A stretch of DNA of 64,000 nucleotides, from contig CAZXKO010000038.1 of assembly GCA_964641665.1 (NCBI GenBank), positions 62,001-126,000 on the forward strand, read 5' to 3'. The notes below the pieces were generated by a model. That model searched no databases. It was not told the origin of the DNA and saw nothing but the letters and a program-made list of their open reading frames with translations. This DNA is from Gp1-AA133 sp964641665. GTDB lineage: Bacteria; Acidobacteriota; Terriglobia; Terriglobales; Acidobacteriaceae. Positions 16,977 to 25,638 of this stretch are shown here, piece after piece; position 1 is the first letter of the stretch; each line of letters begins with the position of its first letter. The translations under genes were made by a program, and so were the position numbers.

Positions 16977-17646
16977 GGCCCGTTCTCTTTCCAAGAGCAT
17001 CGTGGTGTCCACGGAGGTTCGGTCCGGCGGAAGGCCCGGGGCCGGAAAGCTCGAGGGGGGCACGGCTCTCCAGAAACGCATCGACAGCAACGTCCGTAAA
17101 GCAGACTCACTTAGTTTTCAGCAGCTTGCAACAGCAAAAAACGCCGGGAACTGACTCGGTAAACGCCTGCGCTGACGTACTTAAGGGCTCGGGGGAGATT
17201 TTCGTCGCCGGGGAGACGGACTGGCGGAGACGAGGAAGAACGAAATTTCCAAGCAATCCCGCTGCCAACCTGGCCTTGGTTCGTGGGCGGTAAATAAACA
17301 GGTTGTTGGTTGCTGACTTGCATCGACCTTGTCAGGGGCGCAATGTATTTCCTTTTTTCAGCTGCGTTTTTCCGCCGGGGAAATTTCTGCTCTTGCCGAC
17401 TCTCTTTCACTTTTGTGGTGCTGGCGGCATCTCGCTTGGCCCTGATCTGCATCTCAGCAGGTTTGAGCGGGCAGGGAAGCGCGGCATCGCTTGACACTGC
17501 TATCCGCCAGATGTTTAAGTAGTTGTTTATTTTCACTCGGATCTGGAGACAAGCAGGCCCGCCGCCCCGCAAGCCCGGAGCCGCGTGGCGTTTTGTGCAC
17601 CGTTCTTCATTCCTCTCCACCTGATTTGAATATTTCGGAGGAGCTC
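16977..17646. other. long gap without a convincing gene
   Basis: About 670 bases between the PilZ start and the SBBP gene. Several short open frames exist on both strands, but none has domain similarity together with a ribosome site. An upstream frame continuous with the SBBP gene starts at 17491, but a better start is GTG 17647. No riboswitch or tRNA was recognised. Confidence 0.4.
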
Positions 17647-20600
17647 GTGAGACTGAATCGCCGTGGGTTGGGTACAGGTCTGCTGTGGAGCCACATTCTT
17701 CCAGCAGTGGTCTTGTTGGTGATCGCCGCAGTGGCGATCCTGGGGCTCGCTTCCCATACTCGCCCGGTGGTTGCTGCCTCAACGGCTCCGGTTCCTGATT
17801 TCGCCCCGATTGCTCCCCGCGCCAGTTCTGTAGTCGTGCCCTCCTTCAGCCACCTGCCCCTGATATTCGAACCCAACCAGGGACAGACTGACCCAAGCGT
17901 GAAATTCATGGCCCGCGGCAGCGGCTACGCTCTGTTTCTTACTGGTGATGACGCGGTGCTTTCTCTCGAGCATCCGGCGCCAGCCGGCAAACGACCGAGT
18001 GCAGCGTCCGTGATTCACATGAAGCTGGTCGGTGCGCAGGCGAATCCCCAGTTGCGTGGGACCGATGCTCTGCCCGGCCGCAGCAACTACCTGATCGGGA
18101 GCGACTCATCGCGGTGGCAACGCAACGTCCCGCAATACGCCCGCGTTCGCTACACCGATGTTTATCCCGGCATCGACCTCATCTACTACGGCAAACAGGG
18201 TCAGTTGGAGTACGACTTCGAAGTTGCTCCGGGTGCCGACCCGAATCAGATCCAACTGAACCTCGAAGGCAGCAACGTGAAGCTGGCCGCCGGCTACTTG
18301 GTGCTTGAGACTGCGGACGGGAGTGTCCGGCTGCAAGCGCCCCGGTTGTATCAGAGCGGAGGAGCCAGCCAGAGGCCGGTTGACGGACGTTTCGTCTTGC
18401 TGGCTGAGCACAGAGTTGGTTTCGAGGTGGGCCCCTATGACCGCAGCAAGACGCTGGTCATTGATCCCGTGCTGAGCTACTCGAGCTATCTGGGCGGCGC
18501 CGGTACCGAGTCGCTTCCGAGCATTGCGGTCGATAACGGTTCCAACTTCTACTTGGCGGGTGCCACGAATTCTCCGACTTTTCCTGGAACCTCCTCGAGT
18601 TCCTACCAGCAAACCCTGGCTGTGGGCGCAACCTCGAACGTGTTCGTGGCGAAATTCGATCCCAGCGGTGCGACCCTGCTTTTCGCGACTTATCTGGGCG
18701 GAACTGGTCAGGACACCAGCGCCGGTGTGGCGGTCGACGTTGGAGGCAATCCGTTCGTCGTTGGAACCACGACCTCGACCAACTTTCCCGTTACCCAGAC
18801 CGCGTTCCAGACTGCTCCGAAAACTCTGAACGTCCAGCACGCCTTCGTTACGCAACTGGACGCGACCGGATCGCACCTCCTCTATTCCACCTACCTTTCC
18901 GGCAGCGGCACGGATACGGCTAGTGGAATGGCGCTGGACAACAAGGGTTTCGTCTACATCATCGGAATCACCAACTCGGCAGACTTTCCTACCGCGCCCA
19001 GCGCCGGGACGCTCCAGACCAAACTGCAGGGTGCGAATGCGTTTTTCATCGCCAAGCTGCAAACCAACACTTCGGGCACGAACAGCCTGCCTTTCTCGTC
19101 CTATTTCGGCGGTGGTAACCCATCGAACGGAACCGTCACGGGCGGCGCGATCGACGTGGATAACAACGCGGCCGGCTCCAACATCTACATCACCGGCGGC
19201 ACGAATTATGTGTTTACGGGCAGCAACGCGACCACGGATTTTCCGATTACGAATGCGATCGAGTCTTGTTTGAACAGCCCCGTCGCTCCAGGCGCAACCC
19301 CTCCGACAACGTGCACACCCCCGCCGGGCTTGCAGCCTACTGACGCCTTCGTTGCCAAGATCAATCCGGGAGCCACTACTGGTCCGCAATTGCTCTATTG
19401 CACCTACCTCGGCGGAACGGCCGATGATGTCGGGTTTGGTATCGGACTGGATGCTTCAGGCAATGCCTACATTACCGGTTCCACCAGTTCGACTGACTTT
19501 CAACAACCTGCCGAAGGTTCCCCAACAGCGTTTCAACCGAGCAACGGGGGCGGGACCGACGCCTTCGTCGCAAAGATCAGCAACCCGATCACCGGAACGG
19601 GTACCACGTCAAATCTGCAGCTCACCTACTTCTCCTACCTGGGGGGCGGTGGAACCGACTTCGGCACGGCCATCGTTGTCGACGGCATCCAGGGCGCCCG
19701 CGTGGTAGGCACAACCTTTTCTGCGAATCTACCGGTTCTCGACGCCATTCAGTCCACGCTGGCGGGAGGGAGCGATGCCTTCATCGCCCGTCTCGACACG
19801 GTGAAGGGCACGAACAGCGGGACCAACCAGTTCCTCACCTATCTGGGTGGCTCTTCCAATGACACGGGTACGGGGATCGCCATCGACACCAGCACAACCA
19901 CCACTTATGTCACTGGTGAGACCAGCTCGGCCAATTTCCCGAAGGCGAATCCCTTCCAGGCAAGCCTGCAGGGGCCGCAAGATGTTTTCGCCGCCAAACT
20001 GGGTCCTGTGGTGAATCTGGTGGTAACGCCAACTACTCCAGCCACCAACGTGAATGCGGGCAACCAGGCCAGCTTTGTGTACACCATTATGAACAGCGGC
20101 GACACCGTGGCGAATGTTGGGTTCCTCGACCAGCTCTCCACCGGCAGCGGCACCGCTCCCGCGACGTTTGTTTCCGCGACGGCGACCGGAGGCACCTGTC
20201 CTACGACGGCCACCAGCAACACCGTGCTCTGCAATCTCGGGATCCTGAACGGTCAGACCTCCGTGAATGTCACGGTGAATCTCACCCCAACGGGCCCGGG
20301 CACGCTTGGCAATAGCGGCGGCGTGGTGGTGCCGGGCGTCGCGTTTGTTCCGACCAGTGCCAAGCCGGTGACCGTCAACGCTTTCACGATCACCGCAGTG
20401 CCTACGAGTCAGATCGTGGCCGCGGGCAACCCCGCCGTCTACCAGCTCACACTCTCGCCACAGCAGAATTTCACCGCCAGCATTGCGGTCTCGTGCTCGG
20501 CTGGACTGCCCACCGGTACGCCGGCGTCGACCTGCAAGCCTTCGACGACGCCCATCACTTTGCAAGGCACCAGCCCGTCCACGATCACACTGAGCATCAG

Positions 20601-20913
20601 TACCTTCCCCAGGGAGACGACCACTGTCGACCTTCGATCGCCGGCGGGCCGGTTGTACGCGACATGGCTCCCTGTGACCGGGCTGGCGTTCCTCGGCTTG
20701 GGAATCGGCACCCGCACGCGTCGTAAGGGACGCATTCTGGCTGGGATGTTCTTCCTGACCCTGATGACGCTCGTCCTGCTGCAGCCCGCATGCGGAGGGC
20801 ACAGTTCCAGCACATCGACCAGCGGGACGCCAGCCGGCACTTATACCGTGACCGTCTCGGCCTCGTCCGGGCAATTCACGAAGACAACACCGATTACCCT
20901 GGTTGTCCAGTAG
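17647..20913 (+). CDS. large SBBP-repeat surface protein with DUF7948-type head and CARDB/DUF11-like domain
   Basis: A 1,088-residue exported protein. The GTG at 17647 follows GGAGG and leads into a signal-anchor (HILPAVVLLVIAAVAILGLA). Residues about 70-290 are the head domain often found in acidobacteria (FEPNQGQTDPSVKFMARG). About 290-790 hold beta-propeller SBBP repeats, each with a Y-L-G-G strand and a D-x-x-G-N-x-Y/F-x-x-G motif (SYSSYLGGAGTES; LTYFSYLGGGGTD). About 800-910 is an immunoglobulin-like DUF11-type domain. The C-terminus has two hydrophobic segments separated by RTRRKGR, the second ending L-L-Q-P-A-C-G-G, then a short Thr/Ser-rich beta segment. Probably cell-surface; function unknown. 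It stands alone. Confidence 0.85.
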   Translation: MRLNRRGLGTGLLWSHILPAVVLLVIAAVAILGLASHTRPVVAASTAPVPDFAPIAPRASSVVVPSFSHLPLIFEPNQGQTDPSVKFMARGSGYALFLTGDDAVLSLEHPAPAGKRPSAASVIHMKLVGAQANPQLRGTDALPGRSNYLIGSDSSRWQRNVPQYARVRYTDVYPGIDLIYYGKQGQLEYDFEVAPGADPNQIQLNLEGSNVKLAAGYLVLETADGSVRLQAPRLYQSGGASQRPVDGRFVLLAEHRVGFEVGPYDRSKTLVIDPVLSYSSYLGGAGTESLPSIAVDNGSNFYLAGATNSPTFPGTSSSSYQQTLAVGATSNVFVAKFDPSGATLLFATYLGGTGQDTSAGVAVDVGGNPFVVGTTTSTNFPVTQTAFQTAPKTLNVQHAFVTQLDATGSHLLYSTYLSGSGTDTASGMALDNKGFVYIIGITNSADFPTAPSAGTLQTKLQGANAFFIAKLQTNTSGTNSLPFSSYFGGGNPSNGTVTGGAIDVDNNAAGSNIYITGGTNYVFTGSNATTDFPITNAIESCLNSPVAPGATPPTTCTPPPGLQPTDAFVAKINPGATTGPQLLYCTYLGGTADDVGFGIGLDASGNAYITGSTSSTDFQQPAEGSPTAFQPSNGGGTDAFVAKISNPITGTGTTSNLQLTYFSYLGGGGTDFGTAIVVDGIQGARVVGTTFSANLPVLDAIQSTLAGGSDAFIARLDTVKGTNSGTNQFLTYLGGSSNDTGTGIAIDTSTTTTYVTGETSSANFPKANPFQASLQGPQDVFAAKLGPVVNLVVTPTTPATNVNAGNQASFVYTIMNSGDTVANVGFLDQLSTGSGTAPATFVSATATGGTCPTTATSNTVLCNLGILNGQTSVNVTVNLTPTGPGTLGNSGGVVVPGVAFVPTSAKPVTVNAFTITAVPTSQIVAAGNPAVYQLTLSPQQNFTASIAVSCSAGLPTGTPASTCKPSTTPITLQGTSPSTITLSISTFPRETTTVDLRSPAGRLYATWLPVTGLAFLGLGIGTRTRRKGRILAGMFFLTLMTLVLLQPACGGHSSSTSTSGTPAGTYTVTVSASSGQFTKTTPITLVVQ

Positions 20914-21446
20914 GGCCTTCAAATTCCACGGTGGCGATTGCCGCTTGAGCTGTCACGGTTAAAGTGATACCTTTCCCGGGATTCAAGCTCATCCCCGGTC
21001 GGGCCCACTCAGGTACTGCGTGATGATTTTGAGGCGATCCGCACCTATCAGAAGTTGCGCCTGCCCAACACGGCGACCCAGAAGTTGAGGCTAGAACGAG
21101 ATGGAAGGGCATCGCCGAGAAAGCGAGACATTTCGTTGCCGGTCTCGGCGAGAGACTCGTGCAAGAAGATCGCGTGATGGGAACTCTCCGCGCCACTTAA
21201 GTTCCCCTGCCGCCGATGTCGGGCCCAGCTGTCGGTTCTCTCCAAATCCGCCGGTGCCGGAATTTTTCCGGCACCGACGGAAGAATCCGATGGCTGAGCT
21301 GCTCGCAGAAGCCGCGCAACCACAGCGCCACTCCGAATGCGGGCAATGCGACCCACATGATGCACTGGGATCGCTAAAGCCCGAGTAAGTCTGCTACATT
21401 AGTGCAACTTACCTCCATGACAGCCACCGCCGGAGGGCCGCGCTCG
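20914..21446. other. gap of about 530 bases without a gene
   Basis: No frame here has recognisable similarity. The only clear structure is the hairpin at 21252-21276. Confidence 0.4.
21252..21276. repeat. perfect 11-bp hairpin
   Basis: CGGTGCCGGAA-TTT-TTCCGGCACCG. There is no U-run after it, so it is not a standard intrinsic terminator. It lies 170 bases before the STAS gene. Confidence 0.7.
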
Positions 21447-21800
21447 ATGCTCCAGATCCGCAAGGAGTCGATCGCGCCCGACATTGTCGTGCTGCACTTG
21501 ACTGGCCGCATCGCGATGGGCCGACCTTGCCAGGAGATCGAAGCGAACATCGACGAACTGATTCAGCAAAAAGCGCTGAGAGTAGTTCTAGATTTCTCCG
21601 AGGTGCAGCGCATGGACAGCACCGGTTTCGGCACATTGGTCCTCTGCGCCGGAAAGTTCCGAAAAGCGGGTGGCGATCTCCGCGTGGCTGGCGCGAAAGG
21701 GATTGTCGATGAGATCGCCCACACCTCCAATATCCCGCGGATTATCCCGTTCTACACTTCCCTCGAGCAAGCGGTCGCGAGTTTCACGGCGCCGGCCTGA
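21447..21800 (+). CDS. STAS-domain anti-sigma-factor antagonist
   Basis: A 117-residue cytoplasmic protein of the SpoIIAA/RsbV type, which binds and is phosphorylated by an anti-sigma kinase. The phospho-acceptor serine is in FSEVQRMDSTGFGTLVLC (M-D-S-T), near residue 60. The preceding strands (VVLHLTGRIAMG) and the later FYTSLEQAVASF fit the fold. ATG 21447 is chosen because GGAGGG lies about 10 bases upstream; GTG 21402 and ATG 21417 are in frame but lack ribosome sites. No RsbW-like kinase or sigma factor is adjacent, so the partner is elsewhere. Confidence 0.85.
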   Translation: MLQIRKESIAPDIVVLHLTGRIAMGRPCQEIEANIDELIQQKALRVVLDFSEVQRMDSTGFGTLVLCAGKFRKAGGDLRVAGAKGIVDEIAHTSNIPRIIPFYTSLEQAVASFTAPA

Positions 21801-21806
21801 TTTCTT

Positions 21807-22196
21807 CTATAGCCCGGGGGGCGATGTGGGTTCCTGCTTCAGGATCTTGGCCTTCATTTCCTTCCCGTCGAGCCGCTTCAGCACCAGTTTCTTGCCTTCG
21901 ATCCGGGCGGCTATCATGTCCCCTGTGGTGTAGTCTGTGATCTTGAAATGCTGGTCCTCGGGGTAGACCGCGGTGTAACTGGTGCCCGCAAGGTCAATCG
22001 TGATCTCGCAGCGGAGGTATTGACTGGGTACCGAAGTGGTCTGCTCTCCTCCCGCCTTGATGGCCACGGGATGGTTGGCGACAGCTGCTTCGGCCAGAGC
22101 ACTGGCATCGTGCACATCGAGCACCTTGGCCAGCTTGAAATCAGCACCCATGGCCAGAGAACTCAACAGCAGCAACGCACCCAAAACCCGTTTCAT
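21807..22196 (-). CDS. small secreted protein of unknown function
   Basis: A 129-residue protein with a signal peptide (MKRVLGALLLLSSLAMGADF) and a predicted beta-rich mature part without cysteine pairs or catalytic motifs. The ATG at 22196 has GGAGGAACGG-ATC immediately before it, a clear ribosome site. The middle (TSYTAVYPEDQHFKITDYT) and the lysine-rich end (GKKLVLKRLDGKEMKAKI) resemble small periplasmic proteins often found in acidobacteria; no name can be given. It is convergent with the STAS gene, with six bases between stops. Confidence 0.75.
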   Translation of the reverse strand: MKRVLGALLLLSSLAMGADFKLAKVLDVHDASALAEAAVANHPVAIKAGGEQTTSVPSQYLRCEITIDLAGTSYTAVYPEDQHFKITDYTTGDMIAARIEGKKLVLKRLDGKEMKAKILKQEPTSPPGL

Positions 22197-22436
22197 GATC
22201 CGTTCCTCCGGTCGTAAGGAGACCTGCTTTGTACGGCGACTGGCTTTCGTATAAGGCCAAAAATTATCACGATTCGGGACGTGGCCTTGCAAGTCTTTAC
22301 ATTCTTTTACGGTTCTGGAGGTCACGCGAAGGGACAAGAAAGTCGCCCATGTTGGAGTCGGCTGAGGAGACTCGCTCTAGCGCTGAGTGCCGGCTACAGC
22401 GGAACGTGTTGAAAGGATTTCCAGAGCGGGGCCAAA

Positions 22437-22452
22437 CCACCCTAGAGGGTGG
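22437..22452 (-). terminator. hairpin downstream of the Crp/Fnr gene
   Basis: CCACCC-TAGA-GGGTGG lies 43 bases after the regulator stop. On the minus strand it is followed by TTTGG, a weak U-run, so termination is only moderately supported. Nothing else was seen in 22,197-22,494. Confidence 0.4.
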
Positions 22453-22494
22453 CTGGTTCGGCCGTGTATTCGAGCCTCGGGACCAGAGTCGGCC

Positions 22495-23193
22495 TTAGGC
22501 AGTAATCAGCGATTCCAACGCGACCCGGTTCGGAACCACCAGGGTTGCGCCCTGCTGTTCGAGCAAGTGTTGCTTCTTAAATCCGGCGAAGAGGCGTGTG
22601 ACCGTCTCCCGTGACGTGCCAATCATCTGCCCGATTTCTTCATGCGTGAGCCGCATCTTCATCCGCGACGGATTCTGCGATCCCGGTCTCTGGTCCAGCC
22701 AGCCCACCAGCAACCGCGCTAACTTCTCGCTTGCCGACCCGGAGAGCATCAGGGCACGGATCTCGCGGCAGGTAGAGTTGTAATCGTGGCTGAGACGTTG
22801 AGTGACCCAGAGGGCAAATTCCCCGTGAGCGCGCATCATGCGGAGCACGTCGCTCTGGCGCAGGAAAGTCACGTCGCACGGTTCCTGGGCTTCCGCGGTG
22901 GCCTCGTATTGGCGTCCCGCAATCACGGCGGCTACCCCCAGCGCCTCCCCGGCCTCCACGATGCGCAGAATCAGAGTGCGCCCATCGCTCGCGCAAACCG
23001 AAAGCTTCAGCGCCCCGCGGCGCACGATGTAGATTCCTTTGGCCTCCTGACCCTCGGTGAACAGAATTGCTCCAGTGGGGAACTCGTTGGTCAGCGTCAG
23101 TGTCTCCAATGCTTGGGTAACAGCTGGAGGCAGATCGCTAAACGGCGAACCTTCAGGATGGTTGTGGCTGTTCCGGATCGGTTGCGTGGCCAT
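22495..23193 (-). CDS. Crp/Fnr-family transcription regulator
   Basis: A 232-residue DNA-binding regulator. Residues about 30-140 form a cyclic-nucleotide-binding-type beta-roll (GAILFTEGQEAKGIYIVRRG; ILRIVEAGEALGVAAVI). Residues about 170-225 form a winged helix-turn-helix with LTHEEIGQMIGTSRETVTRL as recognition region. The FNR-type N-terminal cysteine cluster for an iron-sulfur centre is absent, so oxygen sensing by that route is unlikely; the ligand is not predictable. ATG 23193 follows GGAGGCAGACC. A CRP-like dyad (23381-23396) and a leader hairpin (23252-23269) lie upstream, suggesting autoregulation. Confidence 0.9.
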   Translation of the reverse strand: MATQPIRNSHNHPEGSPFSDLPPAVTQALETLTLTNEFPTGAILFTEGQEAKGIYIVRRGALKLSVCASDGRTLILRIVEAGEALGVAAVIAGRQYEATAEAQEPCDVTFLRQSDVLRMMRAHGEFALWVTQRLSHDYNSTCREIRALMLSGSASEKLARLLVGWLDQRPGSQNPSRMKMRLTHEEIGQMIGTSRETVTRLFAGFKKQHLLEQQGATLVVPNRVALESLITA

Positions 23194-23251
23194 GGTCTGC
23201 CTCCTCGAATGCCATGGAGAAGGGCACGCCACGCGCCATTTCCGTACCATG

Positions 23252-23269
23252 CCCCTCCACAAGGAGGGG
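23252..23269 (-). promoter_or_regulatory. leader hairpin before the Crp/Fnr gene
   Basis: CCCCTCC-ACAA-GGAGGGG, a perfect 7-bp stem with a 4-base loop, 59 bases before the start codon. On the minus strand a TATACT sequence lies a few bases upstream and could be a -10 element. Confidence 0.4.
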
Positions 23270-23380
23270 CGCAAGTATAAGTCAATTGTTTTCAGTGATG
23301 TACAGGAGAACTGCAGCTCGTCTGGCTTTCCTGGTCGAGCGTCTTGGACTCGTCTCTCTGGGTGATTTCCCGCAGCGCTG

Positions 23381-23396
23381 TGTGATCTCCATCACT
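23381..23396. promoter_or_regulatory. CRP-type operator-like dyad
   Basis: TGTGATCTCCATCACT matches the TGTGA-N6-TCACA consensus at 9 of 10 positions. It lies about 190 bases upstream of the Crp/Fnr start and just beyond the stop of the hybrid kinase gene. A fit for autoregulation, by motif only. Confidence 0.4.
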
Positions 23397-23435
23397 CAGG
23401 CGAGTGATTACCGCTACGGTTAGCCCAATAGCCCC

Positions 23436-25424
23436 TCAGGCAAGAGCTTGGTGAACCGTGAGCAAGAGGGTAACCCGGGTAAAGGGCTTGTCGAGCAGGG
23501 TCCCCTTCGTCACTTCGTGATGCCTCATCAGTTCGCCGGTATAGCCCGACATGAACACCACTTTGAGGCCCGGCCGGGACGTGCCCAGCCAGGTCGCTAG
23601 TTCCGGACCGCTCACCCCCGGCATGGCCACGTCGGTCAGCAGCAGGTCGATGCGTGCTCCGTACTCCTCCGCCAATTCCAGGGCTGCCTTCCCGTCTTTC
23701 GCCACCAGGACTCTGTACCCGTGTTCTTCGAGAAGCTTGCCGGTCATCCGCAGCATGATCTCGTCGTCTTCCACCAGCAGAATCGTCTTGCCATACCCCT
23801 TGGGAATTGCAGCCTCACTCTCGGGTTCGCTCTGGATCCCAATCTTGTGCTCCGCACTCGGAAAGTAGATCTTGAACGTTGTACCTTGTCCGGGTTCGCT
23901 GTAGACCCAGATATGGCCGCCGCTCTGCTGCACGATTCCGTATACGGTAGCGAGTCCCAACCCGGTGCCCTTGCCTGCTTCCTTGGTGGTGAAGAAGGGC
24001 TCAAACACCCGTGCCATTGTGGCCGCGTCCATCCCAATGCCAGTGTCGCTCACCGCCAGCAGAACAAACAGTCCGGGTTCCAGAGGCTGGTGAAATTCGA
24101 TGAAGGTCTCATCCAGGTGCACCGTCGAAGTCTCGAGAGCGAACTTTCCTCCGCGCGGCATGGCGTCTCGCGAATTCACAGCCAGGTTCAGAACAATCTG
24201 ATCTAGCTGGCCGGGGTCGGCCTCGATGAGCGCCGCCCCGGAGTGCGCAGCCAGGACGATTTCAACCGCGTCCCCCATGAGGGGCCGGAGCAGCTTGCTG
24301 GTCTCCTTCAGGCGCTCGTTCAGGTCCAGCACCTGCGGCTGGATCACGGACTTTCGGCTAAAGGCCAGTAATTGCTTCGTCAAGGACGAGCCCCGCTCAA
24401 CCGCCTTGCGCATGTTGGAAACGAATTCCGCGGATTCCGAGTCGGCGTCGATGCGGCTGCGCAGCAGGTCGCTGCACGCACTGACGATGCCCAGAACGTT
24501 GTTAAAATCGTGTGCCACTCCTCCCGCAAGCCGCCCCATCGCTTCCATCTTCTGAACCTGCCGAAGATGCTCCTCGGCTCGCTTCTGTGCGGTAATGTCG
24601 CGAGCGATGGCCGACGCCCCCACCACGTTTCCAGCCGTGTCTCGCAGAGGAGAAACGGAAATGAAAACGTTGAGCCGACGCCCATCCTTCGCCACTCGCA
24701 CCGACTCGAAGTGCTCCACGCTTTCGCCGCGGCGAATCCTCCGCAGGATGTCCGGAATCTCGTCGAGACGCTCCGGGGGCGCCAGCAACGAAATGTTTCT
24801 CCCGATGACCTCTTTCGCCCGGTGCCCGTAAATCGTTTCTGCTCCCTTGTTCCAGCTGGTGATGACGCCGTCCAGGTCTTTGCCGATGATCGCGTCTTCC
24901 GAGGAATCAATGATCGAAGCTAGCCGCGCCCGATACTGGCCGATTTCCTGTGCAGTGCGGCGATCAAGTTCGTCTTTCGCACGCCGCAACTCGGCCTCGA
25001 TCTCTTTTCGATCGGTGATGTCGCGGATCGCGCTGAACACCAGCGTATGGTTCCCGATCGAGACCGGACTCAAACTTATTTCAACCGGAAACTCACTGCC
25101 GTCGTGCCGCCTGCCAAACAGCTCTAGCCCCGCACCCATCCTCCGCACCTTCGGGTTTTGGGCGAAGCTGTCGCGATGACCACCGTGTTGCTGCCGATAG
25201 CGCTCGGGCACCAGCGCTTCGATCTTTTGCCCAAGCAACTCCCGTCGCGTGTAGCCAAACATCTCCATCGCCTGCGAGTTGACCTGCACGATGGTTCCAT
25301 CTGACTCGACCGCGACCATTGCGTCGGGAACCGCATCCAGTAATTGACCGGAGAGAAGAAAATCGGCCAGGGCTTTACCGGTGGGCGGCGCCGGAACCTG
25401 ATTAGCAGAAGAAGGCAAGGACAT
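23436..25424 (-). CDS. soluble hybrid histidine kinase with two PAS domains and a receiver
   Basis: A 662-residue sensor kinase without membrane segments. PAS domain 1 (about 25-150, ending with FSAIRDITDRKEIE), PAS domain 2 (about 170-290, GASAIARDITAQKRAEE), a HisKA domain with phospho-His in GGVAHDFNNVLG near 305, and a catalytic ATPase domain (NLAVNSRDAMPRGG; SDTGIGMDAATM; GKGTGLGLATVYGIV) lead into a C-terminal receiver with Asp in LLLTDVAMPG near 605. The phosphorelay motifs are intact. ATG 25424 is the first good candidate; a GTG at 25478 is also possible and neither has a ribosome site. The signal is unknown. No output regulator lies directly downstream; the NtrC-type pair is upstream at 25,639-28,010. 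Confidence 0.92.
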   Translation of the reverse strand: MSLPSSANQVPAPPTGKALADFLLSGQLLDAVPDAMVAVESDGTIVQVNSQAMEMFGYTRRELLGQKIEALVPERYRQQHGGHRDSFAQNPKVRRMGAGLELFGRRHDGSEFPVEISLSPVSIGNHTLVFSAIRDITDRKEIEAELRRAKDELDRRTAQEIGQYRARLASIIDSSEDAIIGKDLDGVITSWNKGAETIYGHRAKEVIGRNISLLAPPERLDEIPDILRRIRRGESVEHFESVRVAKDGRRLNVFISVSPLRDTAGNVVGASAIARDITAQKRAEEHLRQVQKMEAMGRLAGGVAHDFNNVLGIVSACSDLLRSRIDADSESAEFVSNMRKAVERGSSLTKQLLAFSRKSVIQPQVLDLNERLKETSKLLRPLMGDAVEIVLAAHSGAALIEADPGQLDQIVLNLAVNSRDAMPRGGKFALETSTVHLDETFIEFHQPLEPGLFVLLAVSDTGIGMDAATMARVFEPFFTTKEAGKGTGLGLATVYGIVQQSGGHIWVYSEPGQGTTFKIYFPSAEHKIGIQSEPESEAAIPKGYGKTILLVEDDEIMLRMTGKLLEEHGYRVLVAKDGKAALELAEEYGARIDLLLTDVAMPGVSGPELATWLGTSRPGLKVVFMSGYTGELMRHHEVTKGTLLDKPFTRVTLLLTVHQALA

Positions 25425-25638
25425 ACAAGAATGGTCCAACTCCGGGAGCCGAAGATCACTCAATTTATACCCAAACACCGGACATATAAAGGCCGCCAGA
25501 GTGGTTGTAGCCGCGGGGAAGGTACGTCACGTCAATCGTCGACTAAGGGACTCGGAATGATAGTTCGCCGGCGAAAGCGGTAGCGCCAAGGTGGCCTGTG
25601 AGGTCTTGCTTCATGGCCGTTCGACGAATTACCTACTT

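Noticed and set aside
17310..17522. 70-codon plus-strand frame with hydrophobic stretches before the SBBP gene
   Set aside because: No good ribosome site, Cys- and Arg-rich random-looking sequence, and overlapping frames of the same length exist nearby.
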